Source: Solirubrobacteraceae bacterium (GTDB taxonomy: Bacteria > Actinomycetota > Thermoleophilia > Solirubrobacterales > Solirubrobacteraceae). Taken from it: a DNA stretch of 64,000 nt. Position numbers and translations under genes: made by a program. Positions 1 to 13,414 of the stretch are shown piece after piece. How positions within the stretch are numbered: the stretch's first letter is position 1; the number at the start of each line of letters is the position of its first letter. The stretch covers positions 28,276-92,275 of the forward strand of contig JAUJPF010000013.1 of assembly GCA_030447275.1 (NCBI GenBank), written 5' to 3'. The notes below the pieces were generated by a model. It was not told the origin of the DNA, searched no databases, and saw only the letters and a program-made list of their open reading frames with translations.

Positions 1-1764
<1,764 letters not shown>

Positions 1765-2311
1765 GTGAGCACGAGCCGCAGAACGTCGAGGTCGAGGAGG
1801 AGGCGGACGCCGACGAGGCGCCCGCCTCCGAGCACGCCGCGGCCGTCGCCGCCGACCTGGACGAGCTCCAGGCCAAGGCGCGCGAGCGCGACGAGTTCCT
1901 CGCGCTCGCGCAGCGCACGCAGGCCGACTTCGAGAACTTCCGCAAGCGGGCGTCGCGCGAGCAGTCCTCGGCCGAGGCGCGCGGGGTCTCGAAGGTCGTG
2001 CGCGAGCTGCTGCCCGCGCTCGACAACCTCGAGCGCGCGCTGGCGGCCGCCGAGGGGCAGCCGAACGGCGGCGAGCACCACCTGGCCGAGGGCATCCGCC
2101 TCGTCCAGGCCGAGCTCGCCGCGGCGATGAACCGGGTAGGCGTCGAGGGCTACTGGCCGAAGGGCGAGCAGTTCGACCCGAACGTGCACGAGGCCATGGC
2201 CCAGCAGCCGTCGAGGGTGCCGAGACCGGCACGATCGTCGAGGTCTTCCAGTCCGGCTACCGCATCGGCGACGACGTGATCCGTCCCGCCCGCGTGGTGG
2301 TCGCGGCCTAG
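1765..2311 (+). CDS. grpE: Nucleotide exchange factor GrpE, frameshifted
   Basis: GrpE releases ADP from DnaK. The acidic N-terminus, the long coiled coil ([27 protein letters not shown]) and the conserved C-terminal beta domain ([13 protein letters not shown] ending) are all present. The GTG directly after the dnaK stop is the likely start, but the GrpE frame is only entered around 1771, so one base seems to be missing there. A second break lies near 2214, after AMAQQP, and the last 32 codons ([20 protein letters not shown]...) are in another frame. With both repaired the protein is about 182 residues, a normal length. It sits in the dnaK-grpE-dnaJ-hspR operon. Confidence 0.9.
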
Positions 2312-2321
2312 GGGGCGCGCC

Positions 2322-3430
2322 ATGGCCCAGCCGGATCTCTACAAGGTCCTCGGCGTCGACAAGAAGGCGTCGGCGGACGAGATCAAGAAGGCGCACCGCA
2401 AGCTCGTGCGCCAGTACCACCCTGATCGCAACCCGGACGACGCGAAGGCCGAGGAGCGCTTCAAGCAGGTCCAGGCCGCCTACGACGTCCTCGGCGACGC
2501 GGACAAGCGCAAGCAGTACGACCGCGGCGGCTTCGGGCCGTTCGCCCAGGGCGGCGCGGCCGGCGGGCCGGGCTTCGACCCGAGCTCGTTCTCGGACATC
2601 CTCTCGAACCTGTTCGGCGGCGCCGGCGCACCGGGCACCGGCCGCGCCCGCGGCGGGCGGGCGGCGCGGGCTCGGCGTCGCGCCAGGAGCGCGGCCGCGA
2701 CCTCGAGACCGAGGTGTCGCTGAGCTTCGACCAGTCGGTCGACGGCGCGCAGGTCCCGCTCCAGGTGCCGATGGCGCAGACCTGCGGCACGTGCCGCGGC
2801 ACCGGTGCCAAGCCGGGCACGACCCCGAAGGTCTGCCCGCGCTGCCAGGGCCGCGGCGTCGAGTCGCAGGGCCAGGGGATGTTCTCCATCTCCACCCCGT
2901 GCTCGCAGTGCAGCGGCAGCGGGACGATCATCGAGGACCCGTGCCCGACGTGCGCGGGCAGCGGCGCGACGCAGACGGTCAAGCGCTACCGCGTGACGAT
3001 CCCGGCCGGCGTGCGCGAGGGCAGCCGCATCCGCCTCGGCGGCAAGGGCGAGCCGGGCTCGGGCGGCGGCCCGCCCGGCGACCTCTACGTCATCACCCAC
3101 GTCGCCGAGTCGCCGGTGTTCCGCCGCAAGGGCGACCACGTCGAGGTCGAGGTGCCGCTGACGATCCCCGAGGCGCTGCGCGGCGCGGAGATCGAGGTGC
3201 CGACGCTGCGCGGGCGCAAGAAGCTGCGGGTCCCGCCCGGCACGAAGCACGGCACCGTCCAGCGCCTGCGCGGCGAGGGCCCGCCGACGCTGGGATCGAA
3301 GGGGCGGGCGGACATCCACTACCGCTTCGTGCTCGACGTCCCCGACGAGCTCGACCGCGAGCAGGAGAAGGCCGTCGAGCAGCTCTCCAAGGTGATGAAC
3401 GGGAATCCGAGGGCGAGGTTGTTCGCATGA
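2322..3430 (+). CDS. dnaJ: Molecular chaperone DnaJ (Hsp40), one frameshift
   Basis: Co-chaperone that stimulates DnaK ATPase. The J domain at residues 4-70 carries HPD (YHPDRNPDD), followed by a G/F-rich linker, four CxxCxGxG zinc repeats ([32 protein letters not shown]) and the C-terminal substrate domains. The frame changes near 2660 in a GGC-rich run in the linker, consistent with a base-call indel. The stop TGA overlaps the hspR start as ATGA. Four zinc motifs make it type I DnaJ rather than CbpA. Confidence 0.93.
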
Positions 3431-3855
3431 GCACGCGACGCAGGACCACGCGCATCGAGGTGTCCGTCGACCGCGGCGTCTTCATGATCTCCGTCGCCGC
3501 CGAGCTGGCCGACATGCACCCGCAGACGCTGCGCATGTACGAGGCGCGGGGGCTGATCGAGCCCAAGCGCTCGCCGAAGGGCACCCGGCTGTACTCCTAC
3601 TCGGACGTCGAGCAGCTGCGCCGCATCCAGGAGATGACGGCCGAGCTGGGGCTGAACCTCGCGGGCGTCGAGCGCGTGCTCGACCTCGAGGCGCAGCTCG
3701 CGCGTGCGCGGCGCAAGGCCGAGGCGCTCGAGCGCGAGCTGGAGGCGACGCGCGCCGAGCTCGAGCAGACGCGCCGCAAGCTGCGCGGCGAGGTCGTTCC
3801 GTACCGGCGTGGCGAGGTGGTCCCGGTGCGCCGGGTGGCGCCGCGGCCGCGCTAG
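3427..3855 (+). CDS. hspR: Heat-shock repressor HspR (MerR family)
   Basis: MerR-type winged-helix repressor of 142 residues. The HTH ([27 protein letters not shown]) and the dimerisation coiled coil ([25 protein letters not shown]) are clear. In Streptomyces and mycobacteria HspR represses the dnaK operon and clpB by binding HAIR inverted repeats, with DnaK as co-repressor. Its position as last gene of the dnaK operon is typical. ATG at 3427 overlaps the dnaJ stop by 4 bp; ATG 3484 is a less likely start. The stop shares CTAG with the convergent gene downstream. Confidence 0.93.
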   Translation: MSTRRRTTRIEVSVDRGVFMISVAAELADMHPQTLRMYEARGLIEPKRSPKGTRLYSYSDVEQLRRIQEMTAELGLNLAGVERVLDLEAQLARARRKAEALERELEATRAELEQTRRKLRGEVVPYRRGEVVPVRRVAPRPR

Positions 3856-4325
3856 TCGGTCGTGCTCGCGCCCTGCTTGGCCTCGCCCTGAGGCTCGGCC
3901 TTCCCGCCGCCGTCCTCCTCGCTGCCTCCGGCGCCGGCGGCGCCGCCCTCGCTCATACCGGCCGTCTCGCCGTCGCCCTGCGCCATCTCCTCGGCCGCGT
4001 GGCGGCCCGGGTGGTCGGGCGGGAGGTCGTGCGGGTTGATCTCGTCGTGGGCGTCGGGCGTGTCGCCGAGCGGGCGCTCGTCGTCGGTGGGCAGGCGCGG
4101 CAGCCCGCCCTCGCTGCTGTCGCTCTCGGCGCGCTTGCCGCCGGAGCCCATCGTCCGGTAGACGAGCGCGACGACCGCGCAGATGACGGCGAGGATCGTG
4201 ATCGGGATCGCGACCTCCGCGCCCAGCGCCGCCCAGGCGACGGCGATGACGACCACCGCCGCGACGAGGCCGCCCACCAGTCCGACGGGGAAGGCAGGAC
4301 CGGTGCTGGAGTTCTCGGAAGCCAT
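3852..4325 (-). CDS. Conserved hypothetical two-helix membrane protein
   Basis: 157 residues. Two adjacent hydrophobic helices (about 12-32 and 38-57: [20 protein letters not shown] and [17 protein letters not shown]) are followed by a long cytoplasmic, acidic and Gly-rich tail without recognisable motifs. No function can be assigned. It faces hspR tail to tail (stops share CTAG) and is divergent from clpB, with about 80 bp between the two starts. Confidence 0.7.
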   Translation of the reverse strand: MASENSSTGPAFPVGLVGGLVAAVVVIAVAWAALGAEVAIPITILAVICAVVALVYRTMGSGGKRAESDSSEGGLPRLPTDDERPLGDTPDAHDEINPHDLPPDHPGRHAAEEMAQGDGETAGMSEGGAAGAGGSEEDGGGKAEPQGEAKQGASTTD

Positions 4326-4343
4326 GCCCGACGGCTACCCGCC

Positions 4344-4371
4344 TTGACCCGCCGCTGAACCCAGCTACAAT
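4344..4371 (+). promoter_or_regulatory. clpB promoter
   Basis: TTGACC (4344-4349), 16 bp spacer, TACAAT (4366-4371): a near-consensus housekeeping sigma promoter, the best match seen in the window. The -10 overlaps the palindrome at 4369-4393. It gives a 5' leader of about 30 nt with a GAGAG ribosome site before ATG 4409. Confidence 0.75.
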
Positions 4372-4393
4372 CTCAGTCAAACCGACTGAGATT
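4369..4393. promoter_or_regulatory. Perfect inverted repeat over clpB -10, candidate HspR (HAIR-like) operator
   Basis: AATCTCAGTC - AAACC - GACTGAGATT, a perfect 10+10 bp palindrome. Read with a 7 bp centre it is TCTCAGT-N7-ACTGAGA, the same geometry as the known HAIR element CTTGAGT-N7-ACTCAAG, with 4 of 7 positions per arm conserved. Position over the -10 and the hspR gene nearby support HspR binding. The changed half-site makes this an inference. Confidence 0.65.
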
Positions 4394-4408
4394 TCGTTCC
4401 GAGAGAGC

Positions 4409-6959
<2,551 letters not shown>

Positions 6960-6968
6960 AACGGGGCC

Positions 6969-7250
6969 ATGCCCACCTACATCATGCTCTCGACCCTCAC
7001 CCCCGAGGGCGTGCAGACGGTCAAGAACAACCCGCAGCGCATCAAGGAGGTCAACCGCGAGCTCGAGCAGCTCGGCGCCTCGGTCAAGGCGCAATGGGCG
7101 ACGCTCGGCCAGTTCGACTTCGTCAACGTCGTCGAGGCGCCTGACGAGCAGGTCATGGCCCGAGTGTCGCTCGAGCTGGGCTCGCGGGGGACGACGCGGT
7201 TCGAGACGATGGCCGCGATCCCCATCGACGAGTTCATCTCCTCGCTGTAG
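6969..7250 (+). CDS. GYD-domain protein
   Basis: 93 residues, a single ferredoxin-like GYD domain (PTYIMLSTLTPEGVQTV at the start, GQFDFVNVVEAPDE in the middle). The biochemical role of the family is unknown. It lies 9 bp after clpB and 9 bp before purD, so it may be co-transcribed with either. Start ATG 6969 agrees with the usual family N-terminus. Confidence 0.8.
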   Translation: MPTYIMLSTLTPEGVQTVKNNPQRIKEVNRELEQLGASVKAQWATLGQFDFVNVVEAPDEQVMARVSLELGSRGTTRFETMAAIPIDEFISSL

Positions 7251-7259
7251 GCGGACGCC

Positions 7260-8510
7260 CTGCGGACCTTCGTCGTCGGCTCCGGCGGGCGTGAGCACGC
7301 CATCGTCCGCGCGCTGCGACGCGCGCCGAGCGTCGGCGACGTCGTCTGCGCGCCGGGCAACGCCGGCATCGCCGCCGACGCGCGCGTGCTCGACGTCGGC
7401 GCCGACGACGTCGACGCGCTCGTGCGCGCGGCGCGCGACGAGGCCGCCGACCTCGTCGTCGTGGGGCCGGAGGCGCCGCTCGTCGCCGGGCTCGTCGACG
7501 CGCTCGGGGCCGAGGGCATCCGGGCGTTCGGCCCCACCGCGGCGGCGGCGCGGCTCGAGGGCTCGAAGGCCTTCGCCAAGGAGGTCATGCGCGACGCCGG
7601 CGTCCCCACCGCCGCGTACGAGACGGTCCGCACCGTCGACGAGGGGCTGGCGGCGATCGCGCGCTACCCGATCGTCCTCAAGGCCGACGGCCTGGCCGCG
7701 GGCAAGGGCGTCGTCATCGCCGAGGACGAGGCAGCGGCCCGCGAGGCGCTCGAGGCGTTCCTCGTCGAGCGGCGGTTCGGCACGGAGCGCGTCGTGGTCG
7801 AGGAGCACCTGGCCGGGGAGGAGCTGTCGCTGCTCGCCCTGTGCGACGGCGAGCGCGCGATCCCGATGGCGCCGGCGCAGGACTACAAGCGGATCTTCGA
7901 CGGCGACCGCGGCCCGAACACCGGCGGCATGGGCGCCTACTCGCCGGTCGCGGGCGTCGACGTCGACGCCATCGTCGCGGCCGCGCACCAGCCGGTCGTC
8001 GACCTGCTGCGCGAGCGCGGCACGCCGTTCCACGGCGTCCTCTACGCCGGGCTCATGCTCACCGCCGACGGGCCGCGGGTGCTCGAGTACAACGTCCGCT
8101 TCGGCGACCCGGAGACGCAGGCGGTCCTGCCGCGGCTCCGCTCCGACCTCGGCGAGGTCCTCGCGAAGGCGTGCGATCCCGGCGGCCTCGCGGGCGCGCG
8201 GCTCGACTGGGCCGGCGAGTGGGCGGTGACCGTCGTGCTGGCCAGCGCCGGGTACCCCGAGTCGGCGTCGAAGGGCGACGTCATCGGCGGACTCGACGCG
8301 ATTTCCGGCGACGCGGAGGTGACCCACGCCGGGACGGCCGCCCGCGACGGTGCGCTGGTGACCGCCGGCGGGCGCGTGCTCAACGTCACCGCGCTCGGGC
8401 GCGACGCCGCCGCCGCGCGGGACGCGGCCTATGCTGCCGCCGACCTGATCACCTTCGAGGGCCGGCAGCTGCGACGCGACGTCGCGCTGCGGGCCGTGGA
8501 GCGCCCATGA
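7260..8510 (+). CDS. purD: Phosphoribosylamine-glycine ligase PurD (CTG start)
   Basis: ATP-grasp ligase making GAR from phosphoribosylamine and glycine. The first conserved motif VVGSGGREHA begins 5 residues after a CTG at 7260. The only upstream in-frame codons are GCG GAC GCC after the stop of the preceding gene, and no ATG, GTG or TTG exists before the motif. ATP-grasp signatures are clear (LKADGLAAGKGVV, EYNVRFGDPETQ). At 416 residues it is full length. The stop overlaps purE as ATGA. Confidence 0.92.
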   Translation: MRTFVVGSGGREHAIVRALRRAPSVGDVVCAPGNAGIAADARVLDVGADDVDALVRAARDEAADLVVVGPEAPLVAGLVDALGAEGIRAFGPTAAAARLEGSKAFAKEVMRDAGVPTAAYETVRTVDEGLAAIARYPIVLKADGLAAGKGVVIAEDEAAAREALEAFLVERRFGTERVVVEEHLAGEELSLLALCDGERAIPMAPAQDYKRIFDGDRGPNTGGMGAYSPVAGVDVDAIVAAAHQPVVDLLRERGTPFHGVLYAGLMLTADGPRVLEYNVRFGDPETQAVLPRLRSDLGEVLAKACDPGGLAGARLDWAGEWAVTVVLASAGYPESASKGDVIGGLDAISGDAEVTHAGTAARDGALVTAGGRVLNVTALGRDAAAARDAAYAAADLITFEGRQLRRDVALRAVERP

Positions 8511-9001
8511 GCGAGCAGACCCCCCCGGCCCCGGCCCCGGCCGCCGCCGAGCCGCTGACCGAGACCCAGATCGCCGACCTCGACGAGCTCGCCGAGGGCG
8601 CGCCCCGCGTCGGGATCATCATGGGCTCGAAGTCCGACATGGAGACGATGGAGAAGGCCGGCAAGGTGCTCGAGGAGAACGGCGTCATCCACGAGATCCG
8701 CGTCATGTCGGCGCACCGCGATCCCGAGATGGTGGCCGAGTACTGCAAGAACGCGCGGATGCGCGGCCTGAAGGTGATCATCGCGGGCGCCGGCCTCTCG
8801 GCCGCGCTGCCGGGCGTCGCCGCCGCGCACACCGACCTGCCGGTCATCGGCGTGCCGCTCTCGAGCCGCATGAGCGCGGCGGGCGGCCTCGACGCGATCC
8901 TGTCGGTCGCGCAGATGCCTCCGGGCGTGCCCGTCGCGTGCGTGGGGCTCGACAACCCCCGCAACGCCGCGCACCTCGCGCTGCGCATCCTCTCGGCGTG
9001 A
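8507..9001 (+). CDS. purE: N5-carboxyaminoimidazole ribonucleotide mutase PurE (class I)
   Basis: 164 residues. The catalytic GSKSDM motif, SAHRDPE and the GAGLSAALPGVAA active-site loop identify PurE, which moves carboxylate within N5-CAIR to give CAIR. An unusual Pro/Ala-rich N-terminal extension of about 33 residues precedes the core. No purK, its usual partner, is present here. Overlaps purD (ATGA) and purB (GTGA). Confidence 0.93.
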   Translation: MSEQTPPAPAPAAAEPLTETQIADLDELAEGAPRVGIIMGSKSDMETMEKAGKVLEENGVIHEIRVMSAHRDPEMVAEYCKNARMRGLKVIIAGAGLSAALPGVAAAHTDLPVIGVPLSSRMSAAGGLDAILSVAQMPPGVPVACVGLDNPRNAAHLALRILSA

Positions 9002-10320
9002 GCCTGCGCTCGATCTCGCCGCTCGACGGCCGCTACGCCCGGCAGGTCGCCGAGCTGGGCGACCGCGTCTCGGAGTGGGCGTTGATCCGCGCGCGCGTGC
9101 GCGTCGAGGTCGAGTGGCTGCTCGTGCTCGCGCCGCAGCTCGACGCCGCGCCGCTGCGCGCGGTGTACGAGGGGTTCTCCGACACCGACGCCGACGCGGT
9201 CAAGACGATCGAGCGGCGCACGAACCACGACGTCAAGGCGGTCGAGTACTTCCTGCGCGACCGCGTGCCGGAGGACGTGCGCGAGCTCGTCCACTTCGGG
9301 CTGACCTCCGAGGACGTCAACAACCTCGCCTACGCGCTCATGCTGCGCGACGCGATCGCCGACGCGTGGCGCCCGGCGGCCGAGGAGCTGGTCGCGGGCG
9401 TCGCGGCGCTCGCCGAGTCGGCGCGGGCGGTGCCGCTGCTCTCCCGCACCCACGGCCAGCCGGCGACGCCGACGACGTTCGGCAAGGAGATGGCGGTCTT
9501 CGTCGCGCGCTGGCGCCGCCAGCTCTCACAGCTCGACGGCCAGGAGTACCGCGGCAAGCTCAACGGCGCGGTCGGCACGTACGGCGCGCTCGTCGTCGCG
9601 CGGCCGGAGGTCGACTGGGAGGACGTCTCGCGGCGCTTCGTCGAGTCGCTCGGCCTGACCTGGGCGCCGCTGACGACGCAGATCGAGCCCCACGACTGGA
9701 TCGCCGAGCTGTTCCACTCGCTCGCGCGGTTCAACGCGATCCTCGTCGACTTCGACCGCGACGTGTGGGCGTACATCTCGCGCGGCCTCGTCAGGCAACG
9801 GCCGGTCGAGGGGGAGGTCGGCTCGTCGACGATGCCCCACAAGGTCAACCCGATCGACTTCGAGAACAGCGAGGCCAACGCCGGCGTCGGCTCGGCGCTC
9901 GCGCTGCACATGGCGACCTCGCTGCCCGTCTCACGCCTGCAACGTGATCTGTCCGACTCGTCGCTGCTGCGCAACGGCGGGGTCGTCGTCGGCCACTCGC
10001 TGCTCGCGCTGCGCAGCGCGCTGCGCGGGCTTCAGAAGATCGAGGTCGACGAGGTCGCGCTCGGCGCCGAGCTCGAGGACGCGTGGGAGGTGCTTGCGGA
10101 GGCGGTGCAGACGGTGATGCGCAAGCGCGGCGGCGAGGACCCCTACGACCAGCTCAAGGCGCTCACGCGCGGCGCGCGGATCGACGGCGACCGGCTGCGC
10201 GAGTTCGTCGCCGCGGCCGACCTCGACGAGGCCGACCGCGAGCGGCTGCTCTCGCTCACGCCGGCGCAGTACACGGGTCTGGCCGAGCGCCTGGTCGACC
10301 GCCTGCGCGACGACCTCTGA
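8998..10320 (+). CDS. purB: Adenylosuccinate lyase PurB
   Basis: Fumarase/aspartase superfamily enzyme, 440 residues, that splits SAICAR and adenylosuccinate. The start (SLRSISPLDGRY), the catalytic His region (RTHGQPATPTTFGKE) and the signature loop SSTMPHKVNPIDFEN are present. GTG 8998 overlaps the purE stop by 4 bp. The large E. coli-like form (PLDGRY start) is evident. Confidence 0.95.
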   Translation: MSLRSISPLDGRYARQVAELGDRVSEWALIRARVRVEVEWLLVLAPQLDAAPLRAVYEGFSDTDADAVKTIERRTNHDVKAVEYFLRDRVPEDVRELVHFGLTSEDVNNLAYALMLRDAIADAWRPAAEELVAGVAALAESARAVPLLSRTHGQPATPTTFGKEMAVFVARWRRQLSQLDGQEYRGKLNGAVGTYGALVVARPEVDWEDVSRRFVESLGLTWAPLTTQIEPHDWIAELFHSLARFNAILVDFDRDVWAYISRGLVRQRPVEGEVGSSTMPHKVNPIDFENSEANAGVGSALALHMATSLPVSRLQRDLSDSSLLRNGGVVVGHSLLALRSALRGLQKIEVDEVALGAELEDAWEVLAEAVQTVMRKRGGEDPYDQLKALTRGARIDGDRLREFVAAADLDEADRERLLSLTPAQYTGLAERLVDRLRDDL

Positions 10321-10323
10321 GCG

Positions 10324-11526
10324 CTACCGGCGGCGCAGGGTGATGTTCACGCGCGTGCCCGTCGCGACTCGGACCCGGGCCGGGATCGACTGGAGCTTCA
10401 CGCGCGAGAAGCGCCCGCTGCGGAAGCGCCGGCGCGACGTGAGCCCGAGCCGGCAGCCGGCCGCCTCGAGGGCGCGGCGGGCCGACGTCCGGTTCAGCCC
10501 GAGCAGCCGGGGGACGCGGCAGAACGCGCCGGGCGAGACGACGGAGCGGCGCGCCTTCACGTCGAACTGGAGCGTCGAGCTGTTGTTGGCCTCGTTGGGG
10601 TCGGGCGTCCGGCTCGCGGCGGTGGCGGTGAACGCCTTGTCGCCCGTCGACGTCGCGCGGACGACGGCGAGCACGGAGCCCGTCGCGCCGGCGGCGATCG
10701 TCGGCAGCGTGCAGTCGAGCGGCGCGCTGGCCGCACAGGCGCCGCTCGACGGCGTCGTGGCCACGAGCTGGAGGCCCGGTGGGAGCGGCGCGGTGACGCG
10801 GACGTCGCGCGCGAGGCTCGACCCGTTGTTGCGCACGAAGATCGTGATGACGTTGACGTCGTCGCGCTCGATGTCGGTCTCGACCGGAAGCTGCGTGACG
10901 AGCAGGTCGGCCGAGCACGGCTGGGCGGTGCGCGTCGGGTCGTCGCCGCAGGCGTCCTGGGTCTCGTCCCCGAACCCGTCGCTGTCGCCGTCGGGCTCGA
11001 GCGTGGCGGCGACGTTCACGCGGCCGAATCTGGCGTCGGTCAGCGTGACCTCGCCGCTGTCGGGCGCGGGTGCCGTGTCGCGGTAGGCGAAGGCGTCGCG
11101 CGTGCTCGTGGCGCTCCCGGGGATCACGCAGTTCGGGTGCGGGTCCGGGGCCGGCCCCGTGGAGAGGCCGAGCACGTCGCCGGGCTGCACGGTGACCCGC
11201 ACCGGGACGCGGATGACGCCGCTCCCCGGGGTCACCGCCACCGAGGCCAGGACGGCGTACGAGTTGCTGCCGCGCGGGCGGAAGACGTGGAGCCTGCGCC
11301 CCGCGACCGCGACGTCCTCGGTCCGCAGCTCGGTGATGACGCCGGCGATGCGCACCGCGTACTCGGGCGCGCCGGAAGCGGTCTGGGCGATCGCGGCGGT
11401 GGCGTCGCAGCCGGCGCCGGCGCGCGCGGTCTGGCCGAGCGAGACGGCGGCGGATGCGGAGGCAGGTCCCACCGACCCCAGCGCGAGCAGGGCGATAAGG
11501 ACGGCGAGGGTGGAGCGCAGGGGCAC
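10324..11526 (-). CDS. Secreted protein with DUF11-type and PASTA domains
   Basis: 400 residues from GTG 11526, preceded by GGAGG. Signal peptide (LRSTLAVLIALLALGSVGPASASA). After an Ig-like N-terminal region comes an acidic patch (EPDGDSDGFGDETQDACGDD) like a calcium-binding thrombospondin-3-type repeat. Then follows a DUF11-type beta domain (DLLVTQLP...FVRNNGSSLARDVRVTAPLPPG) and a C-terminal PASTA-like domain (RVPRLLGLNRTSARRALEAAGCRLG). It is probably cell-surface or secreted. Function is unknown. It is convergent with purB, 3 bp apart. Confidence 0.75.
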   Translation of the reverse strand: MPLRSTLAVLIALLALGSVGPASASAAVSLGQTARAGAGCDATAAIAQTASGAPEYAVRIAGVITELRTEDVAVAGRRLHVFRPRGSNSYAVLASVAVTPGSGVIRVPVRVTVQPGDVLGLSTGPAPDPHPNCVIPGSATSTRDAFAYRDTAPAPDSGEVTLTDARFGRVNVAATLEPDGDSDGFGDETQDACGDDPTRTAQPCSADLLVTQLPVETDIERDDVNVITIFVRNNGSSLARDVRVTAPLPPGLQLVATTPSSGACAASAPLDCTLPTIAAGATGSVLAVVRATSTGDKAFTATAASRTPDPNEANNSSTLQFDVKARRSVVSPGAFCRVPRLLGLNRTSARRALEAAGCRLGLTSRRRFRSGRFSRVKLQSIPARVRVATGTRVNITLRRR

Positions 11527-11632
11527 GACGGATCCTCCGGGGCGTGGGCGGCGAGGGTATGGAACACGCCCGCGCGGACGGCGATGCGGCGCCGCACGCG
11601 CGCCGCGGACGGGTGTCGACATAACCCGTTGG

Positions 11633-11638
11633 TAGCCT
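11633..11638 (+). promoter_or_regulatory. -10 hexamer for leaderless purC
   Basis: TAGCCT, 7 bp before GTG 11646. This spacing places the transcription start at or next to the start codon. No Shine-Dalgarno is visible. Confidence 0.5.
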
Positions 11639-11645
11639 CCGGTCG

Positions 11646-12522
11646 GTGACCACCGCCCTCGCCGATCTCCCGCTTCTCGCCTCAGGGAAGGTGCGCGAGA
11701 TGTACGACCTGGGCGACCGCCTGCTGATGGTCGCCTCGGATCGCATCTCGACCTACGACGTCGTCCATCCGAACCCGATCCCGGACAAGGGCAAGGTCCT
11801 CACCGGCCTGTCGGTGTTCTGGTTCGCGCGCACGGGCACATCGTCCCGAACCACCACCTCTCGGCCACCGACGGCGTGCCGGAGGAGGCGCGCGGCCGCG
11901 CGGTCGTCGCGCGCAAGCTGAAGATGCTGCCGGTCGAGTGCGTGGTGCGCGGCTACATCACCGGCTCGGGCTGGAAGGACTACCGGGCGACGGGGGCGTC
12001 TCGGGGATCGAGCTGCCGCCCGGGCTGCAGGAGTCCGAGAAGCTCCCGACGCCGATCTTCACGCCGTCGACCAAGGCCGAGGAGGGCCACGACGAGACCG
12101 TGAGCTTCGACCAGGCGGCGGAGATCGTCGGCGACCGCGACCTGATGGCGCGGCTGCGCGACGTCTCGATCGAGCTCTACTCGTTCGCCGCCGACCACGC
12201 ACGCGAGCGCGGCGTCATCCTGGCCGACACGAAGTTCGAGTTCGGGCTCGACGACGACGGGCAGCTCGTCGTGGGCGACGAGGTGCTGACGCCCGACTCC
12301 TCCCGGTTCTGGCCCGCCGACGACTACGAGCCGGGCCGCGGTCAGCGCAGCTACGACAAGCAGTACGTGCGCGACTGGGCGTCGTCGACAGGGTGGGACA
12401 AGTCGCCGCCTGCGCCCGAGGTGCCCGAGGGCGTCGCCGCGCGGACGCGGGCGCTGTACGTCGAGGCCTACGAGAAGATCACCGGCGAGCCCTTCTCCGC
12501 GTGGCTCGAGAGGACGGCGTAG
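11646..12522 (+). CDS. purC: SAICAR synthetase PurC, two frameshifts
   Basis: Joins aspartate to [31 protein letters not shown] is at the N-terminus; [23 protein letters not shown] and the active-site LADTKFEFG and TPDSSRFWP motifs follow. The frame breaks near 11840 ([14 protein letters not shown]) and 11992 ([12 protein letters not shown]), each repaired by one base. About 292 residues, normal length. First gene of the purC-purS-purQ-purL run; its stop TAG shares its G with the purS start. Confidence 0.92.
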
Positions 12523-12758
12523 TGGCGCGCGTCCGCGTCCTCGTGCGCCCCAAGGAGGGCATCCTCGACCCGCAGGGCCAGGCGGTCGAGCAGGCGCTGC
12601 CCGCGCTCGGGTTCGACGGCGTGAGCAACGTCCACGTCGGCCGGCTCGTGGAGCTCGACGTCGAGGACCCCGGCCAGGTGCCGGCCATGTGCGAGAAGCT
12701 GCTCGCCAACACCTTGATCGAGGACTACGAGGTCGTCGAGGAGGGCGCTGCCGCGTGA
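12522..12758 (+). CDS. purS: FGAM synthase subunit PurS
   Basis: 78 residues, the small bridging subunit of the PurSQL formylglycinamidine synthase (VRPKEGILDPQGQAVEQAL...NVHVGRLVELDV). GTG 12522 overlaps the purC stop, and its own stop overlaps purQ as GTGA, so the three are translationally coupled. Confidence 0.93.
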   Translation: MARVRVLVRPKEGILDPQGQAVEQALPALGFDGVSNVHVGRLVELDVEDPGQVPAMCEKLLANTLIEDYEVVEEGAAA

Positions 12759-13414
12759 CCACCTTCGGCGTCATCCGCTTCCCCGGCTCCTGCGACGAGG
12801 TCGACGCGCTCCAGGCCGCGCGCCACTTCGGCGAGGCGAAGCTCCTCTGGCACAAGGACCGCGACCTCGGCGGCGTCGACGCGGTCGTCGTCCCCGGCGG
12901 GTTCTCGTACGGCGACTACCTGCGCGTCGGTGCGATCGCCCGGTTCTCGCCGGTCATGGAGTCGGTGGCCGAGTTCGCCCGCTCCGGCGGGCTCGTGCTC
13001 GGGATCTGCAACGGCTTCCAGGTGCTGTGCGAGGCCGGGCTGCTGCCCGGCGCGCTGCTGCCGAACCTCGAGCGCAGGTTCATCTGCCGCCAGCTCGGGA
13101 TCGAGGTGGTCAGCGACGCGACGGCGTGGACGGCGGCGTGCTCGCCCGGCGACGTGCTCTCGATCCCGGTCAAGCACACGAGCGGGCGCTACTACGTGCC
13201 CGACGACCAGCTCGCCGACGTCAACGTCGTCTTCCGCTACGCGCACGACGGCAACCCGAACGGCTCGACGAACGACATCGCCGGCGTGGCCAACGCCGAG
13301 GGCAACGTCGTCGGGCTGATGCCGCACCCCGAGCACGCGGTCGACCCGCTGACCGGCTCCACGGACGGGCTGAAGCTCTTCGAGTCCGCGGTCCGTGAGC
13401 GCGTCCCCGCCTAG
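12755..13414 (+). CDS. purQ: FGAM synthase glutaminase subunit PurQ
   Basis: 219 residues, class I glutamine amidotransferase. Nucleophile elbow GICNGFQVLCEAG with catalytic Cys, and the His/Glu pair in MPHPEHAV. It supplies ammonia to PurL. GTG start overlaps purS; its last 20 bp overlap purL. Confidence 0.95.
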   Translation: MTTFGVIRFPGSCDEVDALQAARHFGEAKLLWHKDRDLGGVDAVVVPGGFSYGDYLRVGAIARFSPVMESVAEFARSGGLVLGICNGFQVLCEAGLLPGALLPNLERRFICRQLGIEVVSDATAWTAACSPGDVLSIPVKHTSGRYYVPDDQLADVNVVFRYAHDGNPNGSTNDIAGVANAEGNVVGLMPHPEHAVDPLTGSTDGLKLFESAVRERVPA

